A stretch of DNA of 64,000 nt from positions 45,260,618 to 45,324,617 of the forward strand of contig CM051027.1 in the NCBI GenBank assembly GCA_027627225.1. The letters run 5' to 3'. The notes under the pieces are model-generated. The model made no database searches. It worked only from the letters and a program-made list of their open reading frames with translations, and had not been told where the DNA came from. Position numbers and translations under genes: made by a program. Positions 1 through 9,275 of this stretch are shown in pieces. Positions within the stretch are counted from its first letter, which is position 1. Each line of letters begins with the position of its first letter. Source of the stretch: Congeria kusceri (lineage: Eukaryota > Mollusca > Bivalvia > Myida > Dreissenidae).

Positions 1-360
1 GCTACAAGTGACAGGCAAATAGTTGAACGGAGTTCACTGACCAGGCTTTGTTCCAAAAATGACAGTATAATGGCTGACAAAGGTTTTAATGTACAGGACA
101 TTTTTGCACCACATGATGTGCATATTAATATACCAACCTTTTTTAAGAAAAAGAACAGAATGTCAAATGATACTGTTATTAAAGATAGGAAAATTTCTAG
201 CAAACGTGTGCATGTAGAAAGAATCATTGGTCTTGGAAAAACATACAGAATTTTAACTGAACCTCTGACTGCCACAGAGACTAAGTTGTCATCAGAGATA
301 ATTTTTGTATGTTTCATGCTATGCAATTTCAGAAATGGCATTGTGTCTACATATGCTTAA
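1..360 (+). CDS. DDE transposase (DDE_Tnp_4 type), C-terminal part
   Basis: The reading frame is open from base 1 and ends at the TAA at 358-360, so the protein starts before the window; the ATG at 70 is internal. Visible are the block MADKGFN, which carries the second catalytic Asp of the Tnp_4 fold, then an IPTFF segment and RVHVERIIG, which carries the final catalytic Glu, followed by the usual VCFMLCNFRN tail. Family knowledge: these are cut-and-paste transposases of the IS4EU/Harbinger-like/THAP-linked group that act on DNA in the nucleus. It faces the SAP-SWIM-YqaJ gene at 1277-3089, which suggests both belong to one two-gene transposon. No frame break is visible in the part present. 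AATAAA signals follow at 440 and 594-603. The superfamily (IS4EU versus Harbinger) cannot be settled without the N-terminus and termini. Confidence 0.85.
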   Translation, partial: ATSDRQIVERSSLTRLCSKNDSIMADKGFNVQDIFAPHDVHINIPTFFKKKNRMSNDTVIKDRKISSKRVHVERIIGLGKTYRILTEPLTATETKLSSEIIFVCFMLCNFRNGIVSTYA

Positions 361-593
361 AGAATTGCTACAATCATGGTTGTACATGTAGCTAAGTGTA
401 GTAAAAAATGTCATTTTTATGTTGTCATTTACCATTCTGAATAAAAAAATGTCTGATGATCATGTGTATTAGTCTATGGTTATCAGTATTAGAAAGTACA
501 TGTTATTACAGTAATACTAGACATTTGTTTGTCAATATGACTGTTCATTATTCATTTTTTATGTTGAAGTTGATGTATTACATGTGATTGCTT

Positions 594-603
594 AATAAAT
601 AAA
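594..603 (+). terminator. overlapping AATAAA polyadenylation signals
   Basis: Two overlapping AATAAA hexamers lie 234 bases after the transposase stop codon, in an AT-rich stretch; another lies at 440. Either could end the transposase transcript. Confidence 0.4.
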
Positions 604-655
604 GTTTTAAAATAGTGATTTGTTACTTTTGCAGCTGAAATTAAACTCTGGTACG

Positions 656-906
656 GGCTGGTATTCATAAAGCTCCTAAGCGAAATCTTAAGTTTTATTT
701 AAGTGAAAATTTCAGATACAATTTGCTATGGAAATTATTATGATTTCTGTTGTTTTTTTGCCAAAATACTATAACAAAAGTAAATAATTTACAGCAAAAA
801 CAAATTTAATACAAGAAGACATCTATATAAAAAAGCAAAAGACTAGGAATTCTGATAATTTAAGGAATGTACTTAAATTTTTCCTGAGGTGCTTTATGAA
901 TGCTGA
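656..906. repeat. ~250 bp MITE with imperfect terminal inverted repeats
   Basis: The left end around 658-697 reads TATTCATAAAGCTCCTAAG. The right end around 863-906, in reverse complement, reads CATTCATAAAGCACCTCAG, and both continue into a TTAAGT word. The interior is AT-rich and has no ORF. A related 'CTAAAGCTCCTTAG' word begins a stretch at about 47505 and 55525. It is non-autonomous; its family is not recognised. Confidence 0.6.
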
Positions 907-950
907 CTGTAAACAACATACTTGATATTTAGTGTAAACCTATTTATTTA

Positions 951-1126
951 AGCTCGATTGTATCGAAAGCCTTAGGCTTATAGAGACACTCTCGAGTCCG
1001 TTTCCTGGGTAGAACCAGTACTTGGTGTCTTTGTGGGAGATCTTGAGAACGCTCCCGGAGTGGGGATCGAACCCGGGACCTCCCGATCGCTAGGCGGACA
1101 CCATATCCACTACGCCACCGCGACCT
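951..1126 (-). repeat. tRNA-derived SINE, minus orientation
   Basis: On the minus strand the head reads as a tRNA-like pol III promoter: an A box TGGCGTAGTGGA, then a B box GGTTCGATCCC about 40 bases on. It is followed by a non-tRNA body containing TACTGGTTCTACCCAGG. The same body is recognisable, more diverged, at 44886-45028 and 52919-53060. The acceptor arm does not pair, so this is not a functional tRNA. I think bivalves share such a core family but cannot name it securely. Confidence 0.75.
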
Positions 1127-1184
1127 TAAACATACTTGATATTTATGCAGTTCTGTTCAAACAACACAATTTTCAATAAAACAA

Positions 1185-1190
1185 TTTATT
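1185..1190 (-). terminator. polyadenylation signal of the YqaJ gene
   Basis: TTTATT on the + strand is AATAAA on the minus strand, about 87 bases after the stop codon of the frame-corrected YqaJ gene at 1277. Confidence 0.4.
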
Positions 1191-1520
1191 TGAATACATG
1201 ATAATTCATACAACATTACAAAATGCATTTATTTTCAAATGAACTTTTTGTTTCATTTCTTTTGCAGAACATTATTTTACACATTTTTATAAAACAACTT
1301 TTCCAAAAGTGCTGGTTTGAAATGTGCCTCAAAAAATAATTCAAGTTTGTGCACCATATCAGAGATAAGCGCCTCATTTCTTGTTACTCTGATGTACACA
1401 ATGTCAGTGAGAGTATACACAATTAAATCACAATATTTTCGTTCAGAGCAGAACAACTGTCCCTGTATCTGAAAGTAATATGGATGTTTTTTGCTTAGAA
1501 CAAGTTTTCCATTGATCTCT

Positions 1521-2561
1521 TTATTTTTTGCATTGAAAGGACATTTTACTTCTACAAATTAAATCCTTGCTGACAATTCCATCAGGAGATGCCCCTAGAA
1601 ATGGATGGGTCTTAGAAACAGTGATGCCACATGCCTGAACATTAACATTTCGCGCACTTTCATATATGTGAATTGCAGTTTTTTCATATTTACAGCCATG
1701 GCGCATCGCTTCATTTTGCTTAGTTACATGTCCAGATACCATTGTGGAAGCCAATGCTGCTAAATTGGCCTTTTCTGTTGCTGTACATATCCGGTGGTAG
1801 TTGGATGACTGGATTCTTTTTCCACGTTCCTCGAACCAACGATCATTTGTGTTTTGTCCCCTTGTCAAAACTTCCAGTTCACAGCACTCTTCTGTTGTTA
1901 TTTTAGTTATTTTACTCTGATTTAGAAAGTTTTCTTCATGTGTCACTTCAAAATAGTCATGATCATTGTTGACTGCATATATATTTGCTGGTGCAAAGGT
2001 CTGAAATATTGGCGTTTTAGAAATTCCTTTAAAGTTCATACATGTATTGTAAAAATGATCCTGATAATTAGGGGCATTTCGAAAACTAACAGGTCGGGGA
2101 TCAAAGTCCTTAATATCACAAATATCTGCCCCAACCATGTTTAGGTCTCTGGCCTTCAGAGGGGACCCGGTATGTTTCTTGGCTCTATGGAATGCCTGTA
2201 GTTGCTCGGTACATGATGACTCTACCTTCACATCTCCTGTTTGAACAAATTTCAGGCATGCATACAATACAGTTCTTATATGCTTGCAATGTCCAAAGGG
2301 ACCCTCGCCAGCTCCACATTCGCACTGCGCCTCGTGCACTATTCCATGTTTTGTAAAGGAAATGTCTACCACATAATTTATCTTTTTCTTCATTTCTGCT
2401 CTACACGCACTTTTTACAAAGTCAAGACTGTCTGATGAAAACAACCGAAGATACATTAAAAATTTGTCAATGTACAGTGCAGTTACAGTTTGGTCGAACT
2501 CAACTTGAAAGCGTTCCAGATAGTCAGTGGCTTTCTGACGGTCAATGGGGGCCATCTTCAT
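1521..2561 (-). CDS. main open frame of the SWIM-YqaJ protein
   Basis: This is a 346-codon open segment of the broken gene above, carrying the SWIM finger near residues 80-94 and most of the YqaJ core (about residues 240-335). Its last 13 residues are out-of-frame read-through after the frameshift. The ATG at 2561 is probably internal to the original protein, because the SAP exon upstream splices to exon 2 ahead of it. Confidence 0.75.
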   Translation of the reverse strand: MKMAPIDRQKATDYLERFQVEFDQTVTALYIDKFLMYLRLFSSDSLDFVKSACRAEMKKKINYVVDISFTKHGIVHEAQCECGAGEGPFGHCKHIRTVLYACLKFVQTGDVKVESSCTEQLQAFHRAKKHTGSPLKARDLNMVGADICDIKDFDPRPVSFRNAPNYQDHFYNTCMNFKGISKTPIFQTFAPANIYAVNNDHDYFEVTHEENFLNQSKITKITTEECCELEVLTRGQNTNDRWFEERGKRIQSSNYHRICTATEKANLAALASTMVSGHVTKQNEAMRHGCKYEKTAIHIYESARNVNVQACGITVSKTHPFLGASPDGIVSKDLICRSKMSFQCKK

Positions 2562-2988
2562 GTCACTGTCACTTCTGGCATAAGGTCCTCACAGTTGTTG
2601 AAATTTTGGTTTCTGTCATAGGCCTCTAGTCTGAAACAATTATGTAATACATTTGTTTAATAATCATATACTGCCTCATCTTTAAGAAAAGAATGAAGAA
2701 AAGACGACTTTGCAAACAAAGAACATATTGTATTTATTACTACAAACAAACCACACATAGCGCATTACCCCACCCACTAATTCCAACGTATGGACATGTA
2801 CACATTTTGAATTTAATTTGCAATGCTTCCTGTGGAATTTGGGACAATTAATAATAATGAACTGCAGACATTAGCAATATAAGATTGCATCAATTGCTGT
2901 TATTACATTTAACTATTTAATGAAAGAACTTGTTTACTTCGCTAATCGTCAACAACAAAAGTGAAAAGAAAAATTCATGGTAGCCTAC

Positions 2989-3089
2989 CTCTCGATTAAC
3001 TCCTTTTTTCGTCCAGATAACTTAGCATTTCTCTTTCTTAACTCTGTCCTCAGTTGTCCTAAAGATAGGCTGCAAAACTTTGAAGCCAT
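2989..3089 (-). CDS. exon 1: SAP domain
   Basis: The exon is 101 bases: an ATG, 33 full codons and two bases, then GTAGGC. Spliced to 2630, the arginine codon is restored and the frame runs on through EAYDRNQNF. The pattern (LxxLRxELxxRN...SGxKxELIERL) fits the SAP helix-extension-helix DNA-binding motif. It is too short for ordinary ORF calling. Confidence 0.75.
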
Positions 3090-3578
3090 ATTTACACCTT
3101 TATCGAAGAAATATAATCAAATCGTGTTAAAGCTCTGTTTATCAACTGTCAATCTTAGCGGAAGTAAACAATGGAAGGGAAAATAAATAACAATGGACCT
3201 ATTCGACAACAGCGCCGCCTATACGGGCACCTGCTAGACAAGGGAAGATAACCCACTAAACCATTTGACTGAGGTTAGATACCAGTAATTCCAATTTCCC
3301 ATTATAAAACGGCGAACTTTCCAAGCAGTTTTCTAGCATTTCCTTTATTTCAGATTATGCAAGCATGGTATCAATTTAAAGATCAATTTTGCTCTTTTGC
3401 AATAAATCAGATATGTCATGTTACTTCTTAGAAAATGCATCTCGCCTGAATGCAGACATCGGTAGAAAACAGGGTTTCGGCAGTCATATTTCGACAAAAG
3501 CCCCATACCACAGTAAACACACCCCTAAAGTTCACCTTTCAAGAAAGCCTCCAATGTTTCAGAGACACACATGTATAG
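3090..3578. other. upstream region of YqaJ gene; nothing certain
   Basis: It should contain the promoter of the minus-strand nuclease gene and perhaps the right terminus of the transposon. I see no TATA box, inverted repeat or coding segment that I would defend. The 94-codon ORF at 3389-3673 runs into the minisatellite array and is spurious. Confidence 0.4.
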
Positions 3579-3858
3579 AAGGCCGGTGTTCCATGCTTTT
3601 TGCTAATTGCCAATTGCTATTTGCTGAATGCGATTTGCTATTTGCCAAATGCCAATTGCTATTTGCCAAATGACAATTGCTAAATGATAAGTAATAGTTG
3701 CCAAATAAACAACAGAAGTATGGAAGGCCGGTGGGCCATGCTTTTTGCTAATTGCTCTTTGCTGAATGCGATTTGCTATTTGCCAAATGCCAATTGCTAT
3801 TTGCTAAATGACAATTGCTAAATGATTACTAATATTTGCCAAATAAACAACAGAAGTT
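3579..3858 (+). repeat. left terminal array, two ~140 bp units
   Basis: Two ~140 bp units start at 3579 and 3721 with GAAGGCCGGTG. Each continues through alternating TGCTAATTGC, TATTTGCC and AAATGCCAATTGC words and closes with AAATAAACAACAGAAGT. The internal words are about 12-14 bases long and imperfect. Confidence 0.75.
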
Positions 3859-6800
3859 CTTTTTTTTTTGCTAATTGCCAGATGCTATTAGCGAAATGCT
3901 ATTTGCAAAGTGCTAAATGATAATCGTCAAATAAATAAACAGAACCAGTATCATTCTAGACATATATGAATTTAGTTGAATCTAAAGCTTAAAACTAATT
4001 ATAGTTTACACACGTGGCGCTGAATGTGAGGTGAGTCAATTAATTTTTATCAGTTGGAATTCAGTCTTCGAGCATCGTATGGATTGCGTTTTTATTTGCC
4101 GACTTTATTCGTCGTGTAGTTAGTTGTTTGATGCAAAAGATTATGTGTGTCCTACATGTCAGTATTAACATAATGATTTTTAATTGAATTGAATTAATGT
4201 CCATTAATTTATTTACAATAATTAGTATACGAGCCAATAACAGAGAATTGTGTTCTGTTGGTCTATTATGTCTCGAATTATTTGACAATGCCTTTATGGT
4301 CAACATACGCAATGTCTTTTGATGCATGTATTTATATGCAGTAAATTTCAACGCTTTATTTTGGAGGTAAACTTTGCTGGAATTGGGTGGCTTCGTTGAT
4401 TATGCAAGAGCTCCATGAAAGAAAATAGATGGATGTAAAGAATGCAACAGAGTTAAATGGCACAAGCACACCGGCATATATGTATGAACGGCAATGACAT
4501 GCAGCATACCGATATCTGCATACACGATATTTAAGACGGATATTCTAACAGAAAACCTTATTTGATGGAAAGTTAAATAATCCAAGTGACGTTTACTTTG
4601 TGTATATTTTTATTTTTTAATGGAAAAAAATCCTCTGGTAAAGTTGTTTGTGTACACAGAGGTATTACATTGTCTATATGCTAATCTGCAAAATCTTGTT
4701 TGTTCATAATGATATACACGATGTGCTCTTTTGGTTCTTTAACTCAATACCAAATATATTCAAATGTTTACATATAGTTACATATGGGCATATCAGACAC
4801 ATTAATGTAACAGAAGTAGAAAATATTGTCATAAACGAATATCAGAATAGGCTATAAGTTCTCTTATGTTTTAATCGAGAAAGTGCTAACCAACAAACCA
4901 ACTGAAACAATTGACTCGTTTCAAACTTGCAAATAGTAACAATATATTAAGATTATGAACATTTATTCACATAATAATTGAAAATCATCACATGTCATGT
5001 CATCACATGTCATCACTACTACATGTTAGTTAGAACAATTGGTATTGATCAACCACTTCATTTTAAAACAGGAAAGTCAGCTTTACATGCAGTATTCAGT
5101 ATTGTAATTAAAATAAAATGCTCTTGAAAATCAGTAAATTTTGTATGTTTGATTGTCATCATTTTTATTGAAGTAACCATAGCCAACGTCAATTTAAGTT
5201 ATTTGAAATCATTGGTTATGCTATAATATAATAAGCATGAGTGCAAATAACAATGCATCAATGTTAATATTCACAAGGTTAAAGTCATATGACCTTTTAT
5301 ACAACTTGATTTAATAAATGGATTAAACACACTCCGATATCATACATGCAATCAAATCATACTAACATAGAATAAATGTCGACATCATAAGTATTTGTAT
5401 TCGACTATTTGGATAAAAGAAAACTTAAAATATAATGATCCTGGCTATAATTACAATGTATGTGAAATTATTTGGTGTCATGTGCGGAACTTTTTATAGA
5501 ATAAAACTATTTTTAAATAGTACTTGTGTATGATTTATAAAACATTAATGGTTAATGCATATAATATATTCCCTGAATTGAATCCAAACATTCACATATT
5601 TATAAGAAAGCATGTCATATGATGAGAAAATCATTAAAAATTTCATGACATTCTACTTGTATAAATACAATAATAATAACCCAGAGAGTGATGGTCAATA
5701 TTGTATCCATCAATATTTCAAATAACCTTATGCAGAATTTCACATTAGCTTTGGTGAATGTGCCTGAAAATTAACAACAATTTAAGCAGTTTGAATTCAT
5801 TTTTATTGAACAAATATGTGTTACAAAACTATTTTTGCATATTTATCTTATATTAATTTATTTAACATATTCCCAAAGTGAAATACAAGCATTTATATGT
5901 GGTGATTATAAGAGGACAACTACTATATATATAATGAGGAGAAAAATGTTTATAAGTTCATGACATTCTACATGTACTAACAATAATACTAAACAAAATA
6001 GTGATGTTCGTATAAATTATTCAACTTTTTCAAATCCTCTGCAAAGAAAGGTAACCCTACTTAGCAATTAAATTTTCCAGTGCAGACAGACAGTAAAACT
6101 GGGAATACCATGTATCTACACATGCACATATATGTCTGTATTTATTCATATATACATGTAGATCATTATTATATTGTCAGGCAAATAAACATTTTTACAT
6201 GGAGATATAACGTCAAATAAAATCTATACAAATTAAGCATGCACATAATAAATATTATAAGTATATCATTTACAATTCAATTACAACGTCCCCTTTGAAA
6301 ATTAATAGATGAGGTACAAGGTCCTTGTAATTTACATAACAAAAATCTCATCTGTCACTTCCATGTTTTTGCCTTAAAAACAGAACTGTACAGTGCGTAT
6401 ACAGCGTTCACTACCAATCGTCAGTTTATTGAAATCGCTGTTTGATGTTATTTGATTTACTCTCTGAAAAACAATAACAACGGGCAATTTTAATATACCA
6501 ATTGAAACTTGAAACTTGAAACTTGTTTATTTGCTTAAACGCCTATTTTTACATATAAAATACATATTCAACGGCGTTGTACAATAATAAATAAATGTAA
6601 AAATAAAACATCATCTACATTCATACATCAATAAAGTGACAATCATGAATAATCAGTTAGCATAACTCATCAGAATACATATACCTTATTTACAGAAAGA
6701 TAGAAGTGAAAATTACACAATAAATATTCACTAAAAACACCAACATACATCAAATCACTAACAGAAGGATTATTTTTAATGTTATGTGACTACACATTTC

Positions 6801-7480
6801 AAAACAATGTTAAATAATCTCTAAAGAAATGACATATCAAAGTTTTCTTGAAAGTGTTCACTGACTCGCTTTGTCTTAAGTTCAAAGGCAGTTCATTCCA
6901 AAGGCTAGGTCCAACAGTACTGAAACTTCTGTCACTGAAAGTCTTCATCTTATTGAAAGGAACAACATAACAACCAAATGATGATTCTGAGGATCTAATT
7001 GCAAGTAAATAATTAAAAGAAATCATGTTATGCCAGTGCTTGTAATAGTATTAATGTGTTACATTCTATAGATGACGTTTGATAAGATTAGATTCTATTT
7101 TGTGACAAAGTGTTAATTGCAGTCATCTGTCTTTAATAATTAATAAATAGGTATATGATATCAAATAAAATATCCTAAACTATGTGATCATACATAATCT
7201 AATATAGTTACCTCAATTCCTGTTGGTCGTACAGCGAATAAATCAGTCAGTATACTTGTGTTGTGATTATACACGTTATACGAGTACCGTATGTTATTTA
7301 AGATAGCATTTGTAAGTACATATTTGACAGTAAACATTCAGCATTTCGCAATTATCAATTGACTTGTGGCAATTAGCAAATCGCAATTGGCAATTAGCAA
7401 TTGGCAAATAGCAATTGGCAATTAGCAGTTGGCAATTAGCAATTGTCATTTAAAACAATTAGCATGGCGCACTGGCCTTC
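3846..7480 (+). repeat. copy A of the non-coding element
   Basis: It runs from CAACAGAAGTTC at the left array to CACTGGCCTTC at 7480. Blocks such as 3960-4860 and 6240-6480 match copy B (7620-8480, 8650-8890). It keeps about 1.2 kb (roughly 5050-6230) that copy B lacks, and carries a truncated LINE at 6505-6996. The short ORFs at 4061-4351, 4400-4585 and 4648-4857 fail to stay open in copy B, so I treat the body as non-coding. At 7291-7294 it preserves the empty target of copy B's LINE. Confidence 0.65.
6505..6996 (-). mobile_element. 5'-truncated LINE, minus strand, with 5 bp TSD
   Basis: AATTG flanks both sides (6500-6504 and 6997-7001), and copy B at about 8898 has the unoccupied AATTG site. 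The minus-strand 3' end is a run of CAAGTTT units (6505-6526). The coding remnant, 6996-6799, reads DRSFSTVGPSLWNELP followed by a VNTFKKTL block, the C-terminal signature of many CR1/L2/Rex-type reverse transcriptases. Only the extreme C-terminus and 3' UTR are present. The first residues of the open frame are host sequence. Confidence 0.85.
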
Positions 7481-7590
7481 GATACAGAAGTTCTTTTTTT
7501 GCTGCTAATTGCCAGATGCTATTTGCGAATTGCTATTTGCGAAATGCTATTTGCCAATTGCTAAATGATAATCAAATAACAGAACCAGTA
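7340..7590. repeat. junction array: right end of copy A, left end of copy B
   Basis: From about 7340 to 7480 the words are GCAATTGGCAATTAGCAA-like (right-end orientation) and finish in the complement of the left tip. From 7485 the orientation reverses (TGCTAATTGCCAG, GCTATTTGCGAA). The switch marks the seam between the two element copies. Confidence 0.65.
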
Positions 7591-9275
7591 TCATTCGTAT
7601 ATTGTTTCTGTACTCTAGACATATGTATACATGAATTTAATTGAATTTAAAGCTTAAAACTAATTATAGTTAACACACGTAAAACTGGCGCTGAATGTGA
7701 AGGTGAGTCAATTAATTTTTATCAGTTGGAATTCAGTCTTCGAACATCGTATGCATTGCGTTTTCATTTGTAGACTTCATTCGTCATGTAGTTGTTTGTT
7801 GCAAAACATAATGATTTGTATTTGAAGCATGTCCATTAATCTATTTACAATAATTAGTATTACAATGTATTTATATGCAGTAAATTTCAACGCTTTATTT
7901 TGAAGGTAAACTTTGCTGGAATTGGGTGGCTTCGCTGATTATGCAAGAGCTCCATGAAAGAAAATAGATGGATGTAAAGGATGCAACAGAGTTAAATGGC
8001 ACAAGCACACCTGCATACATTTATGAATGGCGAAGACATGTAGCGTACCGATGGAATATTTGTATACGTGATATTTAAGACGGATATTCTAACAGAAAAC
8101 TTACTTGACTGAAAGTTGAGGCATCCAACTGACGTTTACTTTGTGTATATTGTTATTTTTCAATGGACAGATATCCTCTGGCATGAGTAGTTTGTGTACA
8201 CAGAGGTATTATATTGTCTATATGCTAATCTGCCAAATCTTGTTAGTTCATAATGATATACACGATTTGCACTTTTGGTTCTTTAACTCAATACCAAATA
8301 TATTCAAATGTTTGTAACATATAGTTACATATTTTTACGCAGTATATGGGCATATCAGACATATGAATGTAACAGAAGTAAAGAATATTATTTACAGGAC
8401 CACATTTGTTAATTTGTGATCAACGCATTTAGTTTCTTGTCATAAACGAATTTCAGAACAGGTTATAAATTGTCTTATGTTTTTTTTTGAGAAAGTGCCA
8501 GCCAACAAACTGAAACAATTGACTTTAATCTTGCGAATAGTAACAATATTAAGATTATGAACATTTATTTATATAATAATTGAAAATCATCACATGTTAA
8601 CACTTATATACGTTAGCGTTATATGCAGTATTCCGTATTATAATTTATTCACATAAGAATATAATTATATTATTTACAATTTAATTACAACATCCCCTTT
8701 CAAAATTAATAGATGAAGTACAAGGTCCTTGTAATTTAAATAACACATCTGTCACTTCCGTGCTTTTGCTTTAAAACCAGAACTGTATAGTGCGTGAACA
8801 GCGTTCAATACCAATCGTCTGTTTACTGAAATCGCTGTTTGATCTTTGATGGTATGCTCACTGAAAAACAATAACAACATACACTTTTAATACACCAATT
8901 GTAAGCAAATAATTAAAAGAAATCATGTTATACCAGTGCTTGAGTGCTTGTAACAATATTAATGTGTTACACGTTTTATAACATTAGATTCTATTTTGTG
9001 ACAAAGTGTTAATTCCAGTCATCTGTCTTTAATAATTAATAAATAGATATATGATATCAAAAAAGAAAATAATCCTAAACAAGGTGATAATGCATAGTCT
9101 AATATAGTTACCTCAATGCCTGTTGATCGTACAGCGAATAAATCAGTCAGCATACTTGTGTTGTGATTATACACGTTATATGAGTACTGTATGATAAAGT
9201 GTTTTGGGGGGGAAACATTTCGTAGAAAACATAAGTTGCTGTAAATGTAATTAACGTAATTAACGAAAAGTACCA

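Larger units (their letters stand above)
1277..3089 (-). pseudogene. SAP - SWIM zinc finger - YqaJ nuclease, two exons, two frameshifts
   Basis: Exon 1 is 3089-2989. A 358-base intron with GT (2988) and AG (2631) ends follows, then exon 2 from 2630. Exon 1 encodes a SAP-type DNA-binding motif (LSLGQLRTELRKRN, then SGRKKELIERL completed across the splice). The main frame, 2561-1521, holds a SWIM zinc finger (C80, C82, C92, H94 of that ORF) and YqaJ-type PD-(D/E)XK motifs: an HGCKYE block and ASPDG. The expected VEVKCP (E-x-K) lies in the next frame from 1555 and continues 92 codons to a TAA at 1277-1279. So one single-base frameshift lies at about 1556-1558, right before the catalytic lysine. 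Another lies at about 2560-2572, where the exon 2 frame meets TGA just before MKMAPID. YqaJ proteins are lambda-exonuclease-like recombination nucleases. Sequencing error could mimic both shifts. Confidence 0.8.
1..3100. mobile_element. probable IS4EU/ISL2EU-like two-gene DNA transposon, left end outside window
   Basis: The span holds a DDE transposase end on + and a SAP-SWIM-YqaJ gene on -, arranged convergently. From memory, IS4EU/ISL2EU elements encode exactly a transposase and a YqaJ-type nuclease. The right terminus and its inverted repeat were not located; it should lie upstream of the nuclease start, somewhere in 3090-3575. A MITE (656-906) and a tRNA-derived SINE (951-1126) sit between the two genes, so the copy has been resident long enough to be hit twice. 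The right boundary given here is arbitrary. Confidence 0.55.
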
